NCBI GenBank assembly: GCA_020073445.1
Contig: JAIQFE010000021.1
Span: 1-64,000, forward strand
Reading direction: 5' to 3'
DNA: 64,000 bases
Source of the DNA: Terriglobia bacterium
GTDB lineage: Bacteria; Acidobacteriota; Terriglobia; Bryobacterales; Bryobacteraceae
This document shows positions 1 to 8,655 of this stretch, one piece after another. Both the position numbers and the translations under genes were made by a program. Positions within the stretch are counted from its first letter, which is position 1. Each line of letters opens with the position of its first letter. The notes below the pieces were generated by a model. That model was given only the letters and a program-made list of their open reading frames with translations, had not been told where the DNA came from and did no database searches.

Positions 1-156
1 TGGCGCATTCCAAAGCTCCGGGCCGCGGTGTGTTGAGCGGCGCTTCCGGGGCCCACTGAGAGGCCCGGTTGCCGACTGCGGGGGCGCCTCGCGACGCCTC
101 CTTCTGCCGGTAACAGTGCTCCCTACGAAGTGCCAGTGGTGTTCCCGGACGCTATT
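1..156. other. Left-edge sequence with no recognisable gene
   Basis: These bases lie beyond the stop of the broken sensor gene. Continuing that minus-strand reading frame past its stop does not resume a GGDEF domain, and neither strand gives a recognisable protein. It may be the far side of a rearrangement breakpoint, but that is inference. Confidence 0.4.
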
Positions 157-1140
157 TCAGCAAGCTCCTAGCCGGTCGAGAAGCGTCGTCCGGTTGGCCA
201 GCCCAGTCAGGGCATCGGTCCGGGCGAGGCGCGCCATTTTGCGCTCATTCTGCTTGCGCTCCGTGATGTCGCGAAAGAAGAATATGCGTCCCAGATATTG
301 CTGGTCTTTATCACGAAGAGTCGCGCTGTTCCTTTCGAAGATCCTGCCGTCCTTGAATTCGATTTCGTCCTGGACCTCTGTTTCCGGACGTTCGTATAAG
401 CGCTCCAGTGCGGTTCGGAATCCTTGGGGATCTTTGATGTCTCCGCTGGCGGCCTGCACCAGGACTTCATCCAACTCCATTTTTACGGCCTCGGCCGGAA
501 TCTTCCACATCTTCAGAAATCGCTGGTTACAGGTGAGAATCCGCCGGTCGGCGCCGACCACGAGGAAGCCGTCCGGCGACTTCTCCATGGCGGTCTGGAA
601 CAGAGTGTTGACGAAGTTGAATCGGTCTTCGGCCTGCTTGCGCTCGTTCACATCGAAGAGCATGCCATCGAACGCCACCAGACTGCCGGTGTTGTCTCGG
701 ATGTCGGAGATGTGACTTTCAAACCAGCGGTAATTCCCGTCAGCTAGGCGGAAGCGGAACATCAGCCAGGAGGAGGCGCTGCCGTCCGCCAGCAGGCTCC
801 CCATCCAGGCAGCCACCCGTTGCAGGTCATCAGGATGAATGAGAGTGAGGTAAAAGGTTGGCGACGCCAGGAACTGAGCCGGCGCATAACCCCATTTGGA
901 TACGTTTTCTGAAATATAGGTCACCGGCAGGCTCGGTTCGGCTCTACAGCGAAACAGCACGGTGGTGCTGTTTTCCACGATCCGCTTGGCGTCCGCCAAT
1001 TCTGTGGTGCGCCGGGCGCGTGCGATGGAAGCCCCGATGATCTCGCCCAGCACCTGCAAGACATCCGACTCGGCCGTGGTCCATTTTCGCTCGGCGTGGC
1101 AATCGTCGAAGTCCAGGTATCTCAGCTGGGCGCTTCCGGA
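157..1140 (-). pseudogene. Broken GAF-PAS-PAS-GGDEF sensor (diguanylate-cyclase type), truncated at both ends
   Basis: Read right to left, the frame begins with what looks like the tail of a GAF domain (YLDFDDCHAERKW, then IGASIARAR). Two PAS/PAC domains follow, the first ending DVNERKQAE and the second ending FFRDITERKQNERK. The frame then enters a GGDEF domain (TDALTGLANRTTLLDRL) and stops about 15 residues in, before any GGDEF/GGEEF active-site motif. An intact protein of this architecture would have roughly 160 more residues and could make cyclic di-GMP; this one cannot. No ATG is present; the only internal start for the PAS part is a TTG at 1059. Upstream, the GAF sequence ends abruptly near 1140, where sequence from an unrelated plus-strand gene begins. 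Both ends therefore look like breakpoints. The domain calls are solid; the pseudogene status follows from the missing GGDEF core. Confidence 0.75.
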
Positions 1141-1142
1141 GC

Positions 1143-1381
1143 AAAAGGTGTTTATCGACGGCCGGGCCGATGTGTACGCTTGGACCGGCGTTTTTGCGGA
1201 CTACGGCAGATGGGCCACCCTGCGTGACGATCCCAACCGGCTCCTAAATAACTACCAGATCGATTGGTGCCTGCTCTCCCGATCCGCACCCCTGGCTCGC
1301 GTGATGCGCTACTTGCCTGGCTGGAGCGAACGATACTCCGATTCCCAATCGGTGATCTTCGCGCGGGACTCAGTCCGGTGA
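1143..1381 (+). pseudogene. C-terminal fragment of a membrane protein (FIDGRADVY tail)
   Basis: About 80 codons read KVFIDGRADVY, then a stretch including LLNNYQIDWCLL and PGWSERYSDSQSVIFAR before TGA. This resembles the soluble C-terminal tail of large multi-spanning hypothetical membrane or glycosyltransferase-like proteins of acidobacteria and chloroflexi. The transmembrane body that should precede it is missing: left of about 1140 the DNA is the antisense of a sensor gene. The stop overlaps the GTG of the next gene in a GTGA arrangement, so the original gene was probably translationally coupled to it. The family resemblance is from memory; the truncation is visible. Confidence 0.55.
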
Positions 1382-2505
1382 AACTGATCCTCCCTGGGCT
1401 GGTCGCGTTCTCGCTGAAACTGATCCTCGCCGCATGTACTCTTGGCACTAATGACGCCCGCACCTGGGAGCACGATCTGACCACTCTGCGAACCGCAGGC
1501 TTCGCCGAGCTATATCGTTCCGGCGTCCAATACGATTCTCCAGCCGGCCGCCCCGCGCAGCGCCAGGCGTTTATTCATCCGCCAGCCGTTCTGCATGGGT
1601 TGAGCCTATTCGGAAATCGCTTCTGGCTGCGCGCCGCCTGCGCACTCGCCGACGCGGGCACGCTGGTCCTGCTGTGGCGCATGTTCGGAAGCGTGCCGCT
1701 GTTGGTAGCTTTGTCCCCCATCTCGATCCTCATCTCCGGGTTCCACGGGAACACCGATCCCATCATGATGTTTTTCCTCGTCGCTGCCGTCTTCTGCGCC
1801 GAGCGTGGAAACGCCGGGCGTTCGGCAGCCGCGTTCGGGCTCGCCTGCAGCGTCAAGTTGATACCACTGATCTTCGCTCCTGCGATCCTCCTATGCCTGC
1901 CCGGCTTGCACCCCCGGCTCAAATGGCTGGCCGCAAGCCTCGTACTATGGCTCTCACTTTCGATGCCCTACCTGGCTCAGGAACCTTTGCTGATTCTGAG
2001 AAGTATGCTCGGATACAGCAGCGCTACCGGATTATGGGGCTTTAGTCTACTGTCGAACCACGTTTACGACGCAGCTAAATGGATCGCGCTTCTGGCCGCC
2101 GCCTGCGTACCCCTCATGCTAAAGAAGCGGCTGTTCGAACAATGCGGGCTGATCGCCTTCTTGTTTCTGTTTCTCTCGCCTGGATTCGGCCTCCAATATC
2201 TTGCGTGGACCGTGCCATGGACGGTGTCATGGACAATGCCGCTCCCCCGCTGTGCGATGATCTCGTGGCACGTGATCGCCGGTATCGCTGCCCTGGCCGT
2301 GTATGCCGCGGCTGCGGAGAATACCTCTGCTGGCATTTACGCCGATCTGCTGAACCCGGCCCACTTCCCGGTGCTGATCCTGGTGGGAATCGTCGTTTGG
2401 GTCGCTATCGGGGCGAATATGGCGATACTCTGGGCGGGTCGAAATCCGGTTCCACCAGCCACGCCAGGCGATCCCGGAAGTATTGCAGCAGATCCGCATT
2501 ACTAG
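1378..2505 (+). CDS. GT87/DUF2029-like integral membrane glycosyltransferase
   Basis: A 375-residue, highly hydrophobic protein with about nine to ten membrane segments. An acidic motif after the first segment (GTNDARTWEH) and SGFHGNTDP after the middle segments resemble polyprenyl-phosphate-mannose-dependent transferases of the GT87 type. I chose the GTG at 1378 because it overlaps the preceding stop and directly precedes the first membrane helix (VKLILPGLVAFSLKL). The longer frame from 1264 reads through unrelated sequence of the upstream fragment. Near residue 280 a WTV/WTM motif is repeated three times, encoded by three 12-bp units at 2206-2241. The last 101 bp overlap the convergent gene on the other strand, so the C-terminal tail may be extended or poorly conserved. 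The substrate is unknown. Confidence 0.65.
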   Translation: MKLILPGLVAFSLKLILAACTLGTNDARTWEHDLTTLRTAGFAELYRSGVQYDSPAGRPAQRQAFIHPPAVLHGLSLFGNRFWLRAACALADAGTLVLLWRMFGSVPLLVALSPISILISGFHGNTDPIMMFFLVAAVFCAERGNAGRSAAAFGLACSVKLIPLIFAPAILLCLPGLHPRLKWLAASLVLWLSLSMPYLAQEPLLILRSMLGYSSATGLWGFSLLSNHVYDAAKWIALLAAACVPLMLKKRLFEQCGLIAFLFLFLSPGFGLQYLAWTVPWTVSWTMPLPRCAMISWHVIAGIAALAVYAAAAENTSAGIYADLLNPAHFPVLILVGIVVWVAIGANMAILWAGRNPVPPATPGDPGSIAADPHY

Positions 2506-4129
2506 AGGCGTGCAATTCGCGCGCCCACACCACTTTTGACGCGTCGATGTCGGCTTTGTTGTAGACCCAGTCGTCGAACGGCGCGTGCTCGGGACTGTAC
2601 CGTACGATCGCGAGCTGTTTGCCGGGCTGCATCTCGAGTTGTGCCGCGACCTTTGCGCGAGGAAGCCCCAGTGGTTCTGTTCCGTACCACATCGACGGCC
2701 AGCGCTGGATCGCCAGGCCAAGCGGTGCGGCGTACATCCGGATTCCGGCCAGCAGCAGGCATACCAGCGGCATGTAACGAACTAGTGCACGCCCGATTGG
2801 CTTACTTTGCCGCAGATGACGCATGCACTGAAGGAGCAATACGTAGACGGCGCCTGTGAACGGCGCCGCATAATGCGGAAAGAACCAGGCGTTCACCCCC
2901 AGCCCGAGCCCGAACACCGCGCCTGCGATCAGCAGATACCGCACCCGCGAATCCCGAAACAATCGTGGCAACATGATGAGCGGGAACAGCAGCGCGAAAC
3001 CGAAGAAGAACAGAAGCGCCGTCGCGAGCTTCTGCACCGTCTTGTCCGAAAAGCCCTGCAGCGTCTGAGCCAGGCGGAAATCGCGCATCTCCCAGACCTG
3101 GAAGAAATCATGCATTTCCTTGCTGCGATACTCAGGCGCCGGCCGCGGCCACTCCCACACAAACACCGGCGCTGAAGCATAAGTCATCCGATTCGTTTGA
3201 TAAGGAAGCGTTAACGCGTTCCCGAACACACGCTGGTCGTAATGCGCCATCAGCCCGGCGGCGATCGCCAGCAGAATCGATGGCGCAATCAAGTTCCGAG
3301 CAAACATGGCACGCCGCTGTGAGTCGCCCAACGCCTTCCAACAGAGCCATGCAACCGCCGGCGCACATACCAGCAATCCTTCATATGGACGGCTATTGGC
3401 AAGAATGATCGCGCCCAAAGCCATCAACATGCCGTCTCGAGCATTCGCGCCATCTTTCACGCGCCTCATGCGGGGAAGAGCGCCCAGTACCAGCGCGCCT
3501 CCGGTCGCCGCGATGGCGCCGCCATAGTATCCGTTCACCCAGTTGCTGAACAGTCCCAACCGGATCACCGCCAGCATCCCGCCCAATAGCGCCCAGCCCG
3601 GCGGCAGCCATCCCTGGAACATCCAGCACAGCGTGGCGCACATCAGTCCGACGCTCAGCAACACGCCATACCAGGGATGTCCGAACAGCACTTGCCCGGC
3701 CGCCATCATCAGACCCTGCGCCGGGAAGTACATGGACATGTAGGTCGGCTGCTGGTCGATATGAAAGCTTTCAAAGTGCGTCCACATGGGATGAGTCGGA
3801 TTGGTCAGCCTCCCCGAAGCAAACGTGTCCGCCGCCAGAAGGTAGCTGAACTCGTCGTGGATGAAAGGCTGGGGAATCGGCTCCAGGGGAAGAATCGCCA
3901 GTCTTAGCAGCATCGCTGCCGCGCCCACGACCGCGATAGACGCCGCGCGCCTCCGGGCCAAGCTCCCGAAGAGCTTTTCTATCTTGGCGAACCACCGGCT
4001 TCCGGCCTTCGGCCAGCAGAAAGCCATCAATCCGGCCAGCAAGGTAAATCCGGCTTCCAGGACCAGCAGAGAAGCCTGATCGTCGGGGTGAGAGGTCATC
4101 CGAAAACGTCCTAGCACTTCCCAAACCAT
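2405..4129 (-). CDS. Multi-spanning glycosyltransferase-like membrane protein
   Basis: 574 residues with about eleven predicted membrane segments. The first extracytoplasmic loop carries IHDEFSYLLAAD, an acidic motif in the position where the GT-C families (PMT, ArnT, PF13231-like) have their catalytic Asp/Glu. A later loop has NGYYGGA and the tail is soluble (IVRYSPEHAPFDDWVYN). That layout suits an enzyme using a polyprenyl-phosphate sugar donor at the outer face of the inner membrane. Start candidates are ATG 4129 and ATG 4099 (MTSHPDD); I kept the longer. The gene diverges from the VanZ gene across a 60-bp gap and its 3' end overlaps the opposing GT87-like gene by 101 bp. The specific function is not known. 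Confidence 0.6.
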   Translation of the reverse strand: MVWEVLGRFRMTSHPDDQASLLVLEAGFTLLAGLMAFCWPKAGSRWFAKIEKLFGSLARRRAASIAVVGAAAMLLRLAILPLEPIPQPFIHDEFSYLLAADTFASGRLTNPTHPMWTHFESFHIDQQPTYMSMYFPAQGLMMAAGQVLFGHPWYGVLLSVGLMCATLCWMFQGWLPPGWALLGGMLAVIRLGLFSNWVNGYYGGAIAATGGALVLGALPRMRRVKDGANARDGMLMALGAIILANSRPYEGLLVCAPAVAWLCWKALGDSQRRAMFARNLIAPSILLAIAAGLMAHYDQRVFGNALTLPYQTNRMTYASAPVFVWEWPRPAPEYRSKEMHDFFQVWEMRDFRLAQTLQGFSDKTVQKLATALLFFFGFALLFPLIMLPRLFRDSRVRYLLIAGAVFGLGLGVNAWFFPHYAAPFTGAVYVLLLQCMRHLRQSKPIGRALVRYMPLVCLLLAGIRMYAAPLGLAIQRWPSMWYGTEPLGLPRAKVAAQLEMQPGKQLAIVRYSPEHAPFDDWVYNKADIDASKVVWARELHASSNADLLQYFRDRLAWLVEPDFDPPRVSPYSPR

Positions 4130-4189
4130 GCGATTCTTAGGATTGATTGCAACAGCGTACTGGCATTCTGATCTTCTGAAGAAGCGCGA

Positions 4190-5143
4190 GTGTGTACTGG
4201 CGAGGACACTTCGACGCCCGTGAACCGCCGAGCCGCGCTATTCCTGTTGCTCTACGTTGGCGCCATTCTTTATCTCTCTCTGTACCCTTGGAGGTTTGTT
4301 TCGTACGCCGGTCCCCGAACTCTGATCTGGGTCCCCTTGGAATCTCGCCGTACGATTCTCGATGCCTTTCTGAACGTCGTGTTCTACATGCCCCTTGGCG
4401 CGGCAGCCTTGGCGTCCTTTCGGCGGCGCGGTGTCGGCGCATTCGTAGCGGCGCTGGGCTTCGGAACACTCGTATCGTTGGGCATGGAGTTGACCCAACT
4501 CTACATTCCCACCCGCTCAGGCAATCTAACCGACCTGGCCACGAACACTGCCGGCACGCTGCTGGGAATCGTGGTCGCACTTGTGGCCGACAGGCCTTCC
4601 GTGGCATCGCGGCTGCGTGCCCTGCATTCTCCGGGCGTCCTGCTGCTGGGACTGTGGGCGCTCTGGCAGGCTTTCTTGTTTTTGCCTAGATACGGACCCA
4701 CTATCGATCTCAGCCACGTGGTTGTCGGGGTGGCGGTGTTGGCGTTAGGGGCCTTCCGCCGGTCCATCCGCGGCGCTGCGCCGTTACTGCTGATCTGGCT
4801 GGCATTTGAAGAACTGCGGCCCTTCCATTTCCAAAGCCCTCCGCAGCCATTCTGGTGGCTTCCCTTCGAGAGTTGGTTCGTGGGCGCGGCCGATAGCTAC
4901 TATGGGACCTTTTTCGGAAAGCTGTTCCTCTACACCGCGATTCTCTGGATCGAACGCAAATCAGGCATGCGATGGATCTGGGCGTTCCTTGCCCCCGGTG
5001 CGATTCTGTTCGCCGGCGAACTCGCCCAGTGCTATTTACCGGGCCGCACGCCGGAGACTACCGATGTGTTCCTGCTCATAGCCGGCGCGGTGTTGTTCCA
5101 TTTGACCGAGCCATCCGGCTGGGATAATAAAGATCAAGCATGA
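4190..5143 (+). CDS. VanZ-like family membrane protein (two VanZ-like halves)
   Basis: 317 residues. The first half has the VanZ pattern: a first helix with LYLSLYPW, then DAFLNVVFYMPLG, then GMELTQLYIPTRSGNLTDLATNTAGTLLG split over the following helices. The second half repeats the theme in weaker form (WLPFESW, AGELAQCYLPGRTPETTDV). VanZ is named for low-level teicoplanin resistance, but most family members are of unknown function and are common near polysaccharide genes. The start is uncertain: GTG 4190, or GTG 4223 (VNRRAALFLL) just ahead of the first helix. The stop overlaps the ATG of the aminotransferase gene by four bases (ATGA), so the two are probably one transcript. Confidence 0.8.
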   Translation: MCTGEDTSTPVNRRAALFLLLYVGAILYLSLYPWRFVSYAGPRTLIWVPLESRRTILDAFLNVVFYMPLGAAALASFRRRGVGAFVAALGFGTLVSLGMELTQLYIPTRSGNLTDLATNTAGTLLGIVVALVADRPSVASRLRALHSPGVLLLGLWALWQAFLFLPRYGPTIDLSHVVVGVAVLALGAFRRSIRGAAPLLLIWLAFEELRPFHFQSPPQPFWWLPFESWFVGAADSYYGTFFGKLFLYTAILWIERKSGMRWIWAFLAPGAILFAGELAQCYLPGRTPETTDVFLLIAGAVLFHLTEPSGWDNKDQA

Positions 5144-6249
5144 TTCCGTACGGAGACTTGAAGGCGCAATACCACAGCATCAAGGCGGAGATCGATACCG
5201 CCATCTCGGGCGTTCTCGAAAGCAGCCAGTTCGCCCTGGGAGCGGAAGTGGCCGAGTTCGAGAAGGAATTCGCCGCCTACTGCGCGAATAAGGAATCGAT
5301 CGGGGTCAACTCCGGAACCAGCGCCCTGCACCTCGCGCTGCTCGCCGCCGGAATCGGGCCGGGCGACGAGGTCATCACCACGCCATTCACTTTCGTCGCG
5401 ACCGTCGCCGCGATTCACTATGTCAGCGCGACGCCGGTCTATGTCGATATCGATCCCGAGTCTTACAACCTCGATCCAGGCCAGCTGGAATTCGCCATCA
5501 CCCCGAAGACCAAGGCGATCATCCCGGTCCACTTATATGGACAGCCCGCCGACATGGGACCCATTGTAGATATCGCGCGTGCCCGCGGCATTACCGTGAT
5601 CGAGGATGCGGCCCAGGCTCACGGGGCCGAGTATAAGGGGCAGCGTGCCGGATCGCTGGCGGATCTCGCGTGCTTCAGCTTCTATCCCGGCAAGAATCTG
5701 GGAGCGTATGGGGAAGCCGGAGCAGTGGTTACCGCGAATCCGGAATACGCCAAGACCATCCGGCTCCTGCGAAGCTGGGGCGAGTCGCGCCGCTACTATC
5801 ACGACCTGCGCGGGTTCAACTACCGCATGGAGGGCATGCAGGGAGCCATCTTACGCGTGAAACTGCGCCACCTGGAGCGCTGGACCGAAGCGCGCCGCGC
5901 CCACGCTGCGCTGTACGATGCGCTCCTCAAAGACTCAGGCGTGGTCACGCCGCTCCAGATGCCCTACGCCCGCCATGTGTATCACGTTTACGCGATCCGC
6001 ACGCCTCATCGGGATACGCTGGTCGACGCGCTGAAAGCAGCGGATATTCAGTACGGCATTCACTACCCGATTCCGGTTCATCTGCAGCGCGCGTATCGCG
6101 ACAGCCGCTACGGCGAGGGCGCTTTCCCGGTGGCGGAACGAATCGCAGGGGAAGTTCTGTCGCTTCCGATCTATCCCGAGATGCAGCGCTCTCAGATCGA
6201 AGAGGTTTGCGAGGTGGTCAGCCGGAACGCCTGCGCGATCAGTTCGTAG
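5140..6249 (+). CDS. DegT/DnrJ/EryC1/StrS-family sugar aminotransferase
   Basis: 369 residues, the usual family length. It is a PLP-dependent enzyme that transaminates nucleotide-linked keto sugars. Visible marks are NSGTSALHLAL near residue 57 (phosphate-cup region), EDAAQAHGA, and FYPGKNLGAYGEAGA with the Schiff-base lysine near residue 187. The C-terminal half has the expected HVYHVYAIR and GIHYPIPVHLQ motifs. The start ATG overlaps the VanZ stop. The last 58 bp run into the 3' end of the convergent monooxygenase gene. It is the only sugar aminotransferase in the window, although the nonulosonic-acid genes start 25 kb away. It could supply a LegC-like step or serve another amino sugar; sequence alone does not decide. 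Confidence 0.9.
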   Translation: MIPYGDLKAQYHSIKAEIDTAISGVLESSQFALGAEVAEFEKEFAAYCANKESIGVNSGTSALHLALLAAGIGPGDEVITTPFTFVATVAAIHYVSATPVYVDIDPESYNLDPGQLEFAITPKTKAIIPVHLYGQPADMGPIVDIARARGITVIEDAAQAHGAEYKGQRAGSLADLACFSFYPGKNLGAYGEAGAVVTANPEYAKTIRLLRSWGESRRYYHDLRGFNYRMEGMQGAILRVKLRHLERWTEARRAHAALYDALLKDSGVVTPLQMPYARHVYHVYAIRTPHRDTLVDALKAADIQYGIHYPIPVHLQRAYRDSRYGEGAFPVAERIAGEVLSLPIYPEMQRSQIEEVCEVVSRNACAISS

Positions 6250-7181
6250 CAACGGATCCGCGCGGCCGGATCGTGGACGATGTTCACCACGAACACTTCA
6301 TCCGCGCCGTACTCGGCTGCGACTGCTTCGATACGTTCCCGCACATGGTTCGGCGAGCCAGTGATGATCCTGCGGCCCTCGGGCACGGAGCCAACGGGAA
6401 CGCCTTCCTGCGCGAGATAGGCCATGGCTTTCTCCACGGAAGGCACCGGAATCAGCCGGCCACGGAATAGATGCAGCAGCATCATGCGCGCGCTGGACGA
6501 AACCCGTAGTGCTTCCTCATCTGTCTCCGCGCACAAAGCCCACACGGCTACCGAAGTCCTGGGCTTGGCAAGGGTCATCGACGGACGGAAGTGCTCGCGA
6601 TAGTGTGCGGCGAACGCCGCTCCACTGGGATTGATGAAGTCGGCAAACACGTACGGCAGCCCGAGCTCGGCCGCCCACACCGCGCTCTGCGGCGATGATC
6701 CCAGAAGCGCTACTTCCGGACTCTGGAAGCGCAGCTCTCTGAGCCCGCGGCTGAAGTAACCCAGCAGTTCGTCCATCTGTTCGCGGAAGTCGTCGGGCGA
6801 AGCTTGCCGGCGGTCGCGCTGCAGGGCGAATGCGATCTGGGCGCTGGTCCCCGGAGCGCGGCCGATCCCCAGATCGATACGGTCTGGAAAGAGCGCGCTC
6901 AGCATCGAGAAGTTCTCAGCGACCTTGAGCGGGCTGTAATGCGGCAGCATCACTCCGCCGCTGCCGACCCGGATTCGCGAAGTGGCCTGCGCCACCGGCC
7001 CAATCATCACTTCGGGACTGTTGCATGCGAGACCCGGCGTCCCGTGATGCTCGGCCAGCCAGTATCGGCCGTAGCCTAGTTGATCTGCTCGCCTGGCGAG
7101 CTCAAGAGTGTTCCGTAGCGCGTCCCCCGCGCTCGAGCCCTCGGGAATGGGGCACTGATCGAGAATGTTCAGTTGAAGCAG
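6192..7181 (-). CDS. Luciferase-like (LLM class) flavin-dependent monooxygenase
   Basis: About 329 residues if translation starts at the CTG at 7181. The conserved N-terminus is clearly encoded (LNILDQCPIPEG, then GYGRYWLAEHHGTPGL), followed by VMIGPVAQATSRIRVGSGGVM and GIGRAPGTS. These are standard for the LLM group 1 (YhbW-like) proteins that use FMNH2 and oxygen. An ATG at 7010 would delete the first 57 residues including the AEHH motif, so it is unlikely to be the true start. No ATG, GTG or TTG in frame fits between the ankyrin stop (7186-7188) and the conserved region, leaving CTG 7181 as the best candidate. That start sits four bases after the upstream stop, so coupling to ankyrin-gene translation is likely. 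The substrate is unknown. Confidence 0.8.
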   Translation of the reverse strand: MLQLNILDQCPIPEGSSAGDALRNTLELARRADQLGYGRYWLAEHHGTPGLACNSPEVMIGPVAQATSRIRVGSGGVMLPHYSPLKVAENFSMLSALFPDRIDLGIGRAPGTSAQIAFALQRDRRQASPDDFREQMDELLGYFSRGLRELRFQSPEVALLGSSPQSAVWAAELGLPYVFADFINPSGAAFAAHYREHFRPSMTLAKPRTSVAVWALCAETDEEALRVSSSARMMLLHLFRGRLIPVPSVEKAMAYLAQEGVPVGSVPEGRRIITGSPNHVRERIEAVAAEYGADEVFVVNIVHDPAARIRCYELIAQAFRLTTSQTSSI

Positions 7182-7185
7182 AGGG

Positions 7186-8652
7186 CTACTTCGAAGCGAC
7201 CTGGATGTCTTTGCCTTCGCGGCCGCCCAGCTTCTTGATCAAATCGACTGTGTTGTCATGTGGAACAGGCAGCTGTCCAAAGACGTTCTTACCCATCGCG
7301 TAATCGAGCGCCGTGTAGCCCGTCTTGGTCTTGGTGTCGAGCTTCGCGCCGTGATCCACCAGGAACTGCACGATGGAATCCGCGCCCCGGCCGGCTGCTC
7401 CGTGCAGCGCGGTCTCGCCGCGGGTGTTGACCTGGTCGAGACTCAAGCCGGTTTCGAGAGCGACCTTCAGCGCTTCCAGCGCATCGGCTTCCGTTCCGCG
7501 GGTGAACTTATCGCGATAGTTCACGCCAGCCGCGACCATCAGGGCGGTGCTGCCGTCCTTGAGCGTCAGCTTGGGGTCGGCCCCCTTTTGGAGCAGAGCT
7601 CGCATCACTGCCGAGTCTCCGGAGAGGGCGGCGCGAATGAGCGGCGTGGCTCCCTCACCTAAGCCCGTGTCTCCCGAATCCATACCGCTGCGCCCAGGAA
7701 GACTCTTGAGGAGCGCCAAGTTGGGATTCGCCCCGTGAGCCAAAAGGGCCTTCACGATCTCAAGGCTCGGCATCGGATCGTCTTCCTTGCGGTTGGGGAG
7801 AGCCGAATAGTTTTCGTTGCGCATGTCCACAGCCGCATATAGCGCCCCTCGTCCCTTGTCGTCGGCCAGATTGGGATTCGCGCCGCGGTCGAGCAGGAAC
7901 TTCGCGAAAGTGTACTTCTTGTTCATGATGGAGACGACCAGCGCGGTGGCGCCGTCCACGTCGGCTTGATTAATATCGACTCCGCCGTCGAGCATGGCCT
8001 TCGCCGATTCGATATCGCCTTCGCGCGCGACGAACAGGAACGCCGTAAATCCTCCGCGGGCCATCGGGCTCACGGAAGAGGCCGCGCTCAGTTTCGGCAG
8101 CTTGGTCGGGCGGTCGAAGGAGCGGACTTTCCAATCGGCCCCGCGGGCCATCAGCAATTTCACAACCTCGGGATGGCGTTCGGCCGCGGCCCACATCAGA
8201 GCCGTCTGGCCCTTGTAGTTTTCGCGAGCGTTGATGTCGGCGCCGCGATCCAGCAGAATCTTAACAGCGTCCACATTGCCAGCGCGCGCGGCGGTCATTA
8301 GTACGGTTTCGCCGTCGGCAGTAGTCAGGGTCTTGGGATCCGCGCCGGCCTTGAGAAGCGCCTCGATCATGGCGGCATTGCCCTGGGTCGCGGCTTCCGA
8401 TAGTGGAGTCGCGCCATACCGGTTGGCGATCTTCGGATTGGCTCCGGCTCCCAGGAGCAACTTGACAGCCGCTAGATCGTTCCAATGCGCCGCCCAGTGC
8501 AGCGCCGTGGTTCCGTCCGGCTGGGTCGCGTTTACGTTGGCGTGCTGCTTCAGCAACGCTTGAACGGCGTCGGAGTCGCGGTGCTCCACCGCATCGGCGA
8601 TCTGGGCACTGGCAATCCCGCAGGCTAAGAGGAGAATCGCGAGAGTTCTCAT
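7186..8652 (-). CDS. Exported ankyrin-repeat protein
   Basis: 488 residues with a short N-terminal signal peptide (MRTLAILLLACGIASAQ). At least ten ankyrin repeats follow, with the typical G-TALHWAA, GANPN and GADINAR signatures running to the C-terminus (GYTALDYAMG). Ankyrin repeats bind other proteins; this gives no enzymatic clue. The gene starts three bases after the DUF1552 stop and ends next to the monooxygenase, so the three are probably co-transcribed. Signal-peptide-bearing ankyrin proteins next to DUF1552-type genes are a familiar arrangement in Solibacter-like genomes, but their role is not established. Confidence 0.88.
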   Translation of the reverse strand: MRTLAILLLACGIASAQIADAVEHRDSDAVQALLKQHANVNATQPDGTTALHWAAHWNDLAAVKLLLGAGANPKIANRYGATPLSEAATQGNAAMIEALLKAGADPKTLTTADGETVLMTAARAGNVDAVKILLDRGADINARENYKGQTALMWAAAERHPEVVKLLMARGADWKVRSFDRPTKLPKLSAASSVSPMARGGFTAFLFVAREGDIESAKAMLDGGVDINQADVDGATALVVSIMNKKYTFAKFLLDRGANPNLADDKGRGALYAAVDMRNENYSALPNRKEDDPMPSLEIVKALLAHGANPNLALLKSLPGRSGMDSGDTGLGEGATPLIRAALSGDSAVMRALLQKGADPKLTLKDGSTALMVAAGVNYRDKFTRGTEADALEALKVALETGLSLDQVNTRGETALHGAAGRGADSIVQFLVDHGAKLDTKTKTGYTALDYAMGKNVFGQLPVPHDNTVDLIKKLGGREGKDIQVASK

Positions 8653-8655
8653 CGT

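Noticed and set aside
116-715. Plus-strand frame at the left edge
   Set aside because: It is antisense to the PAS/GGDEF remnant and has no domain.
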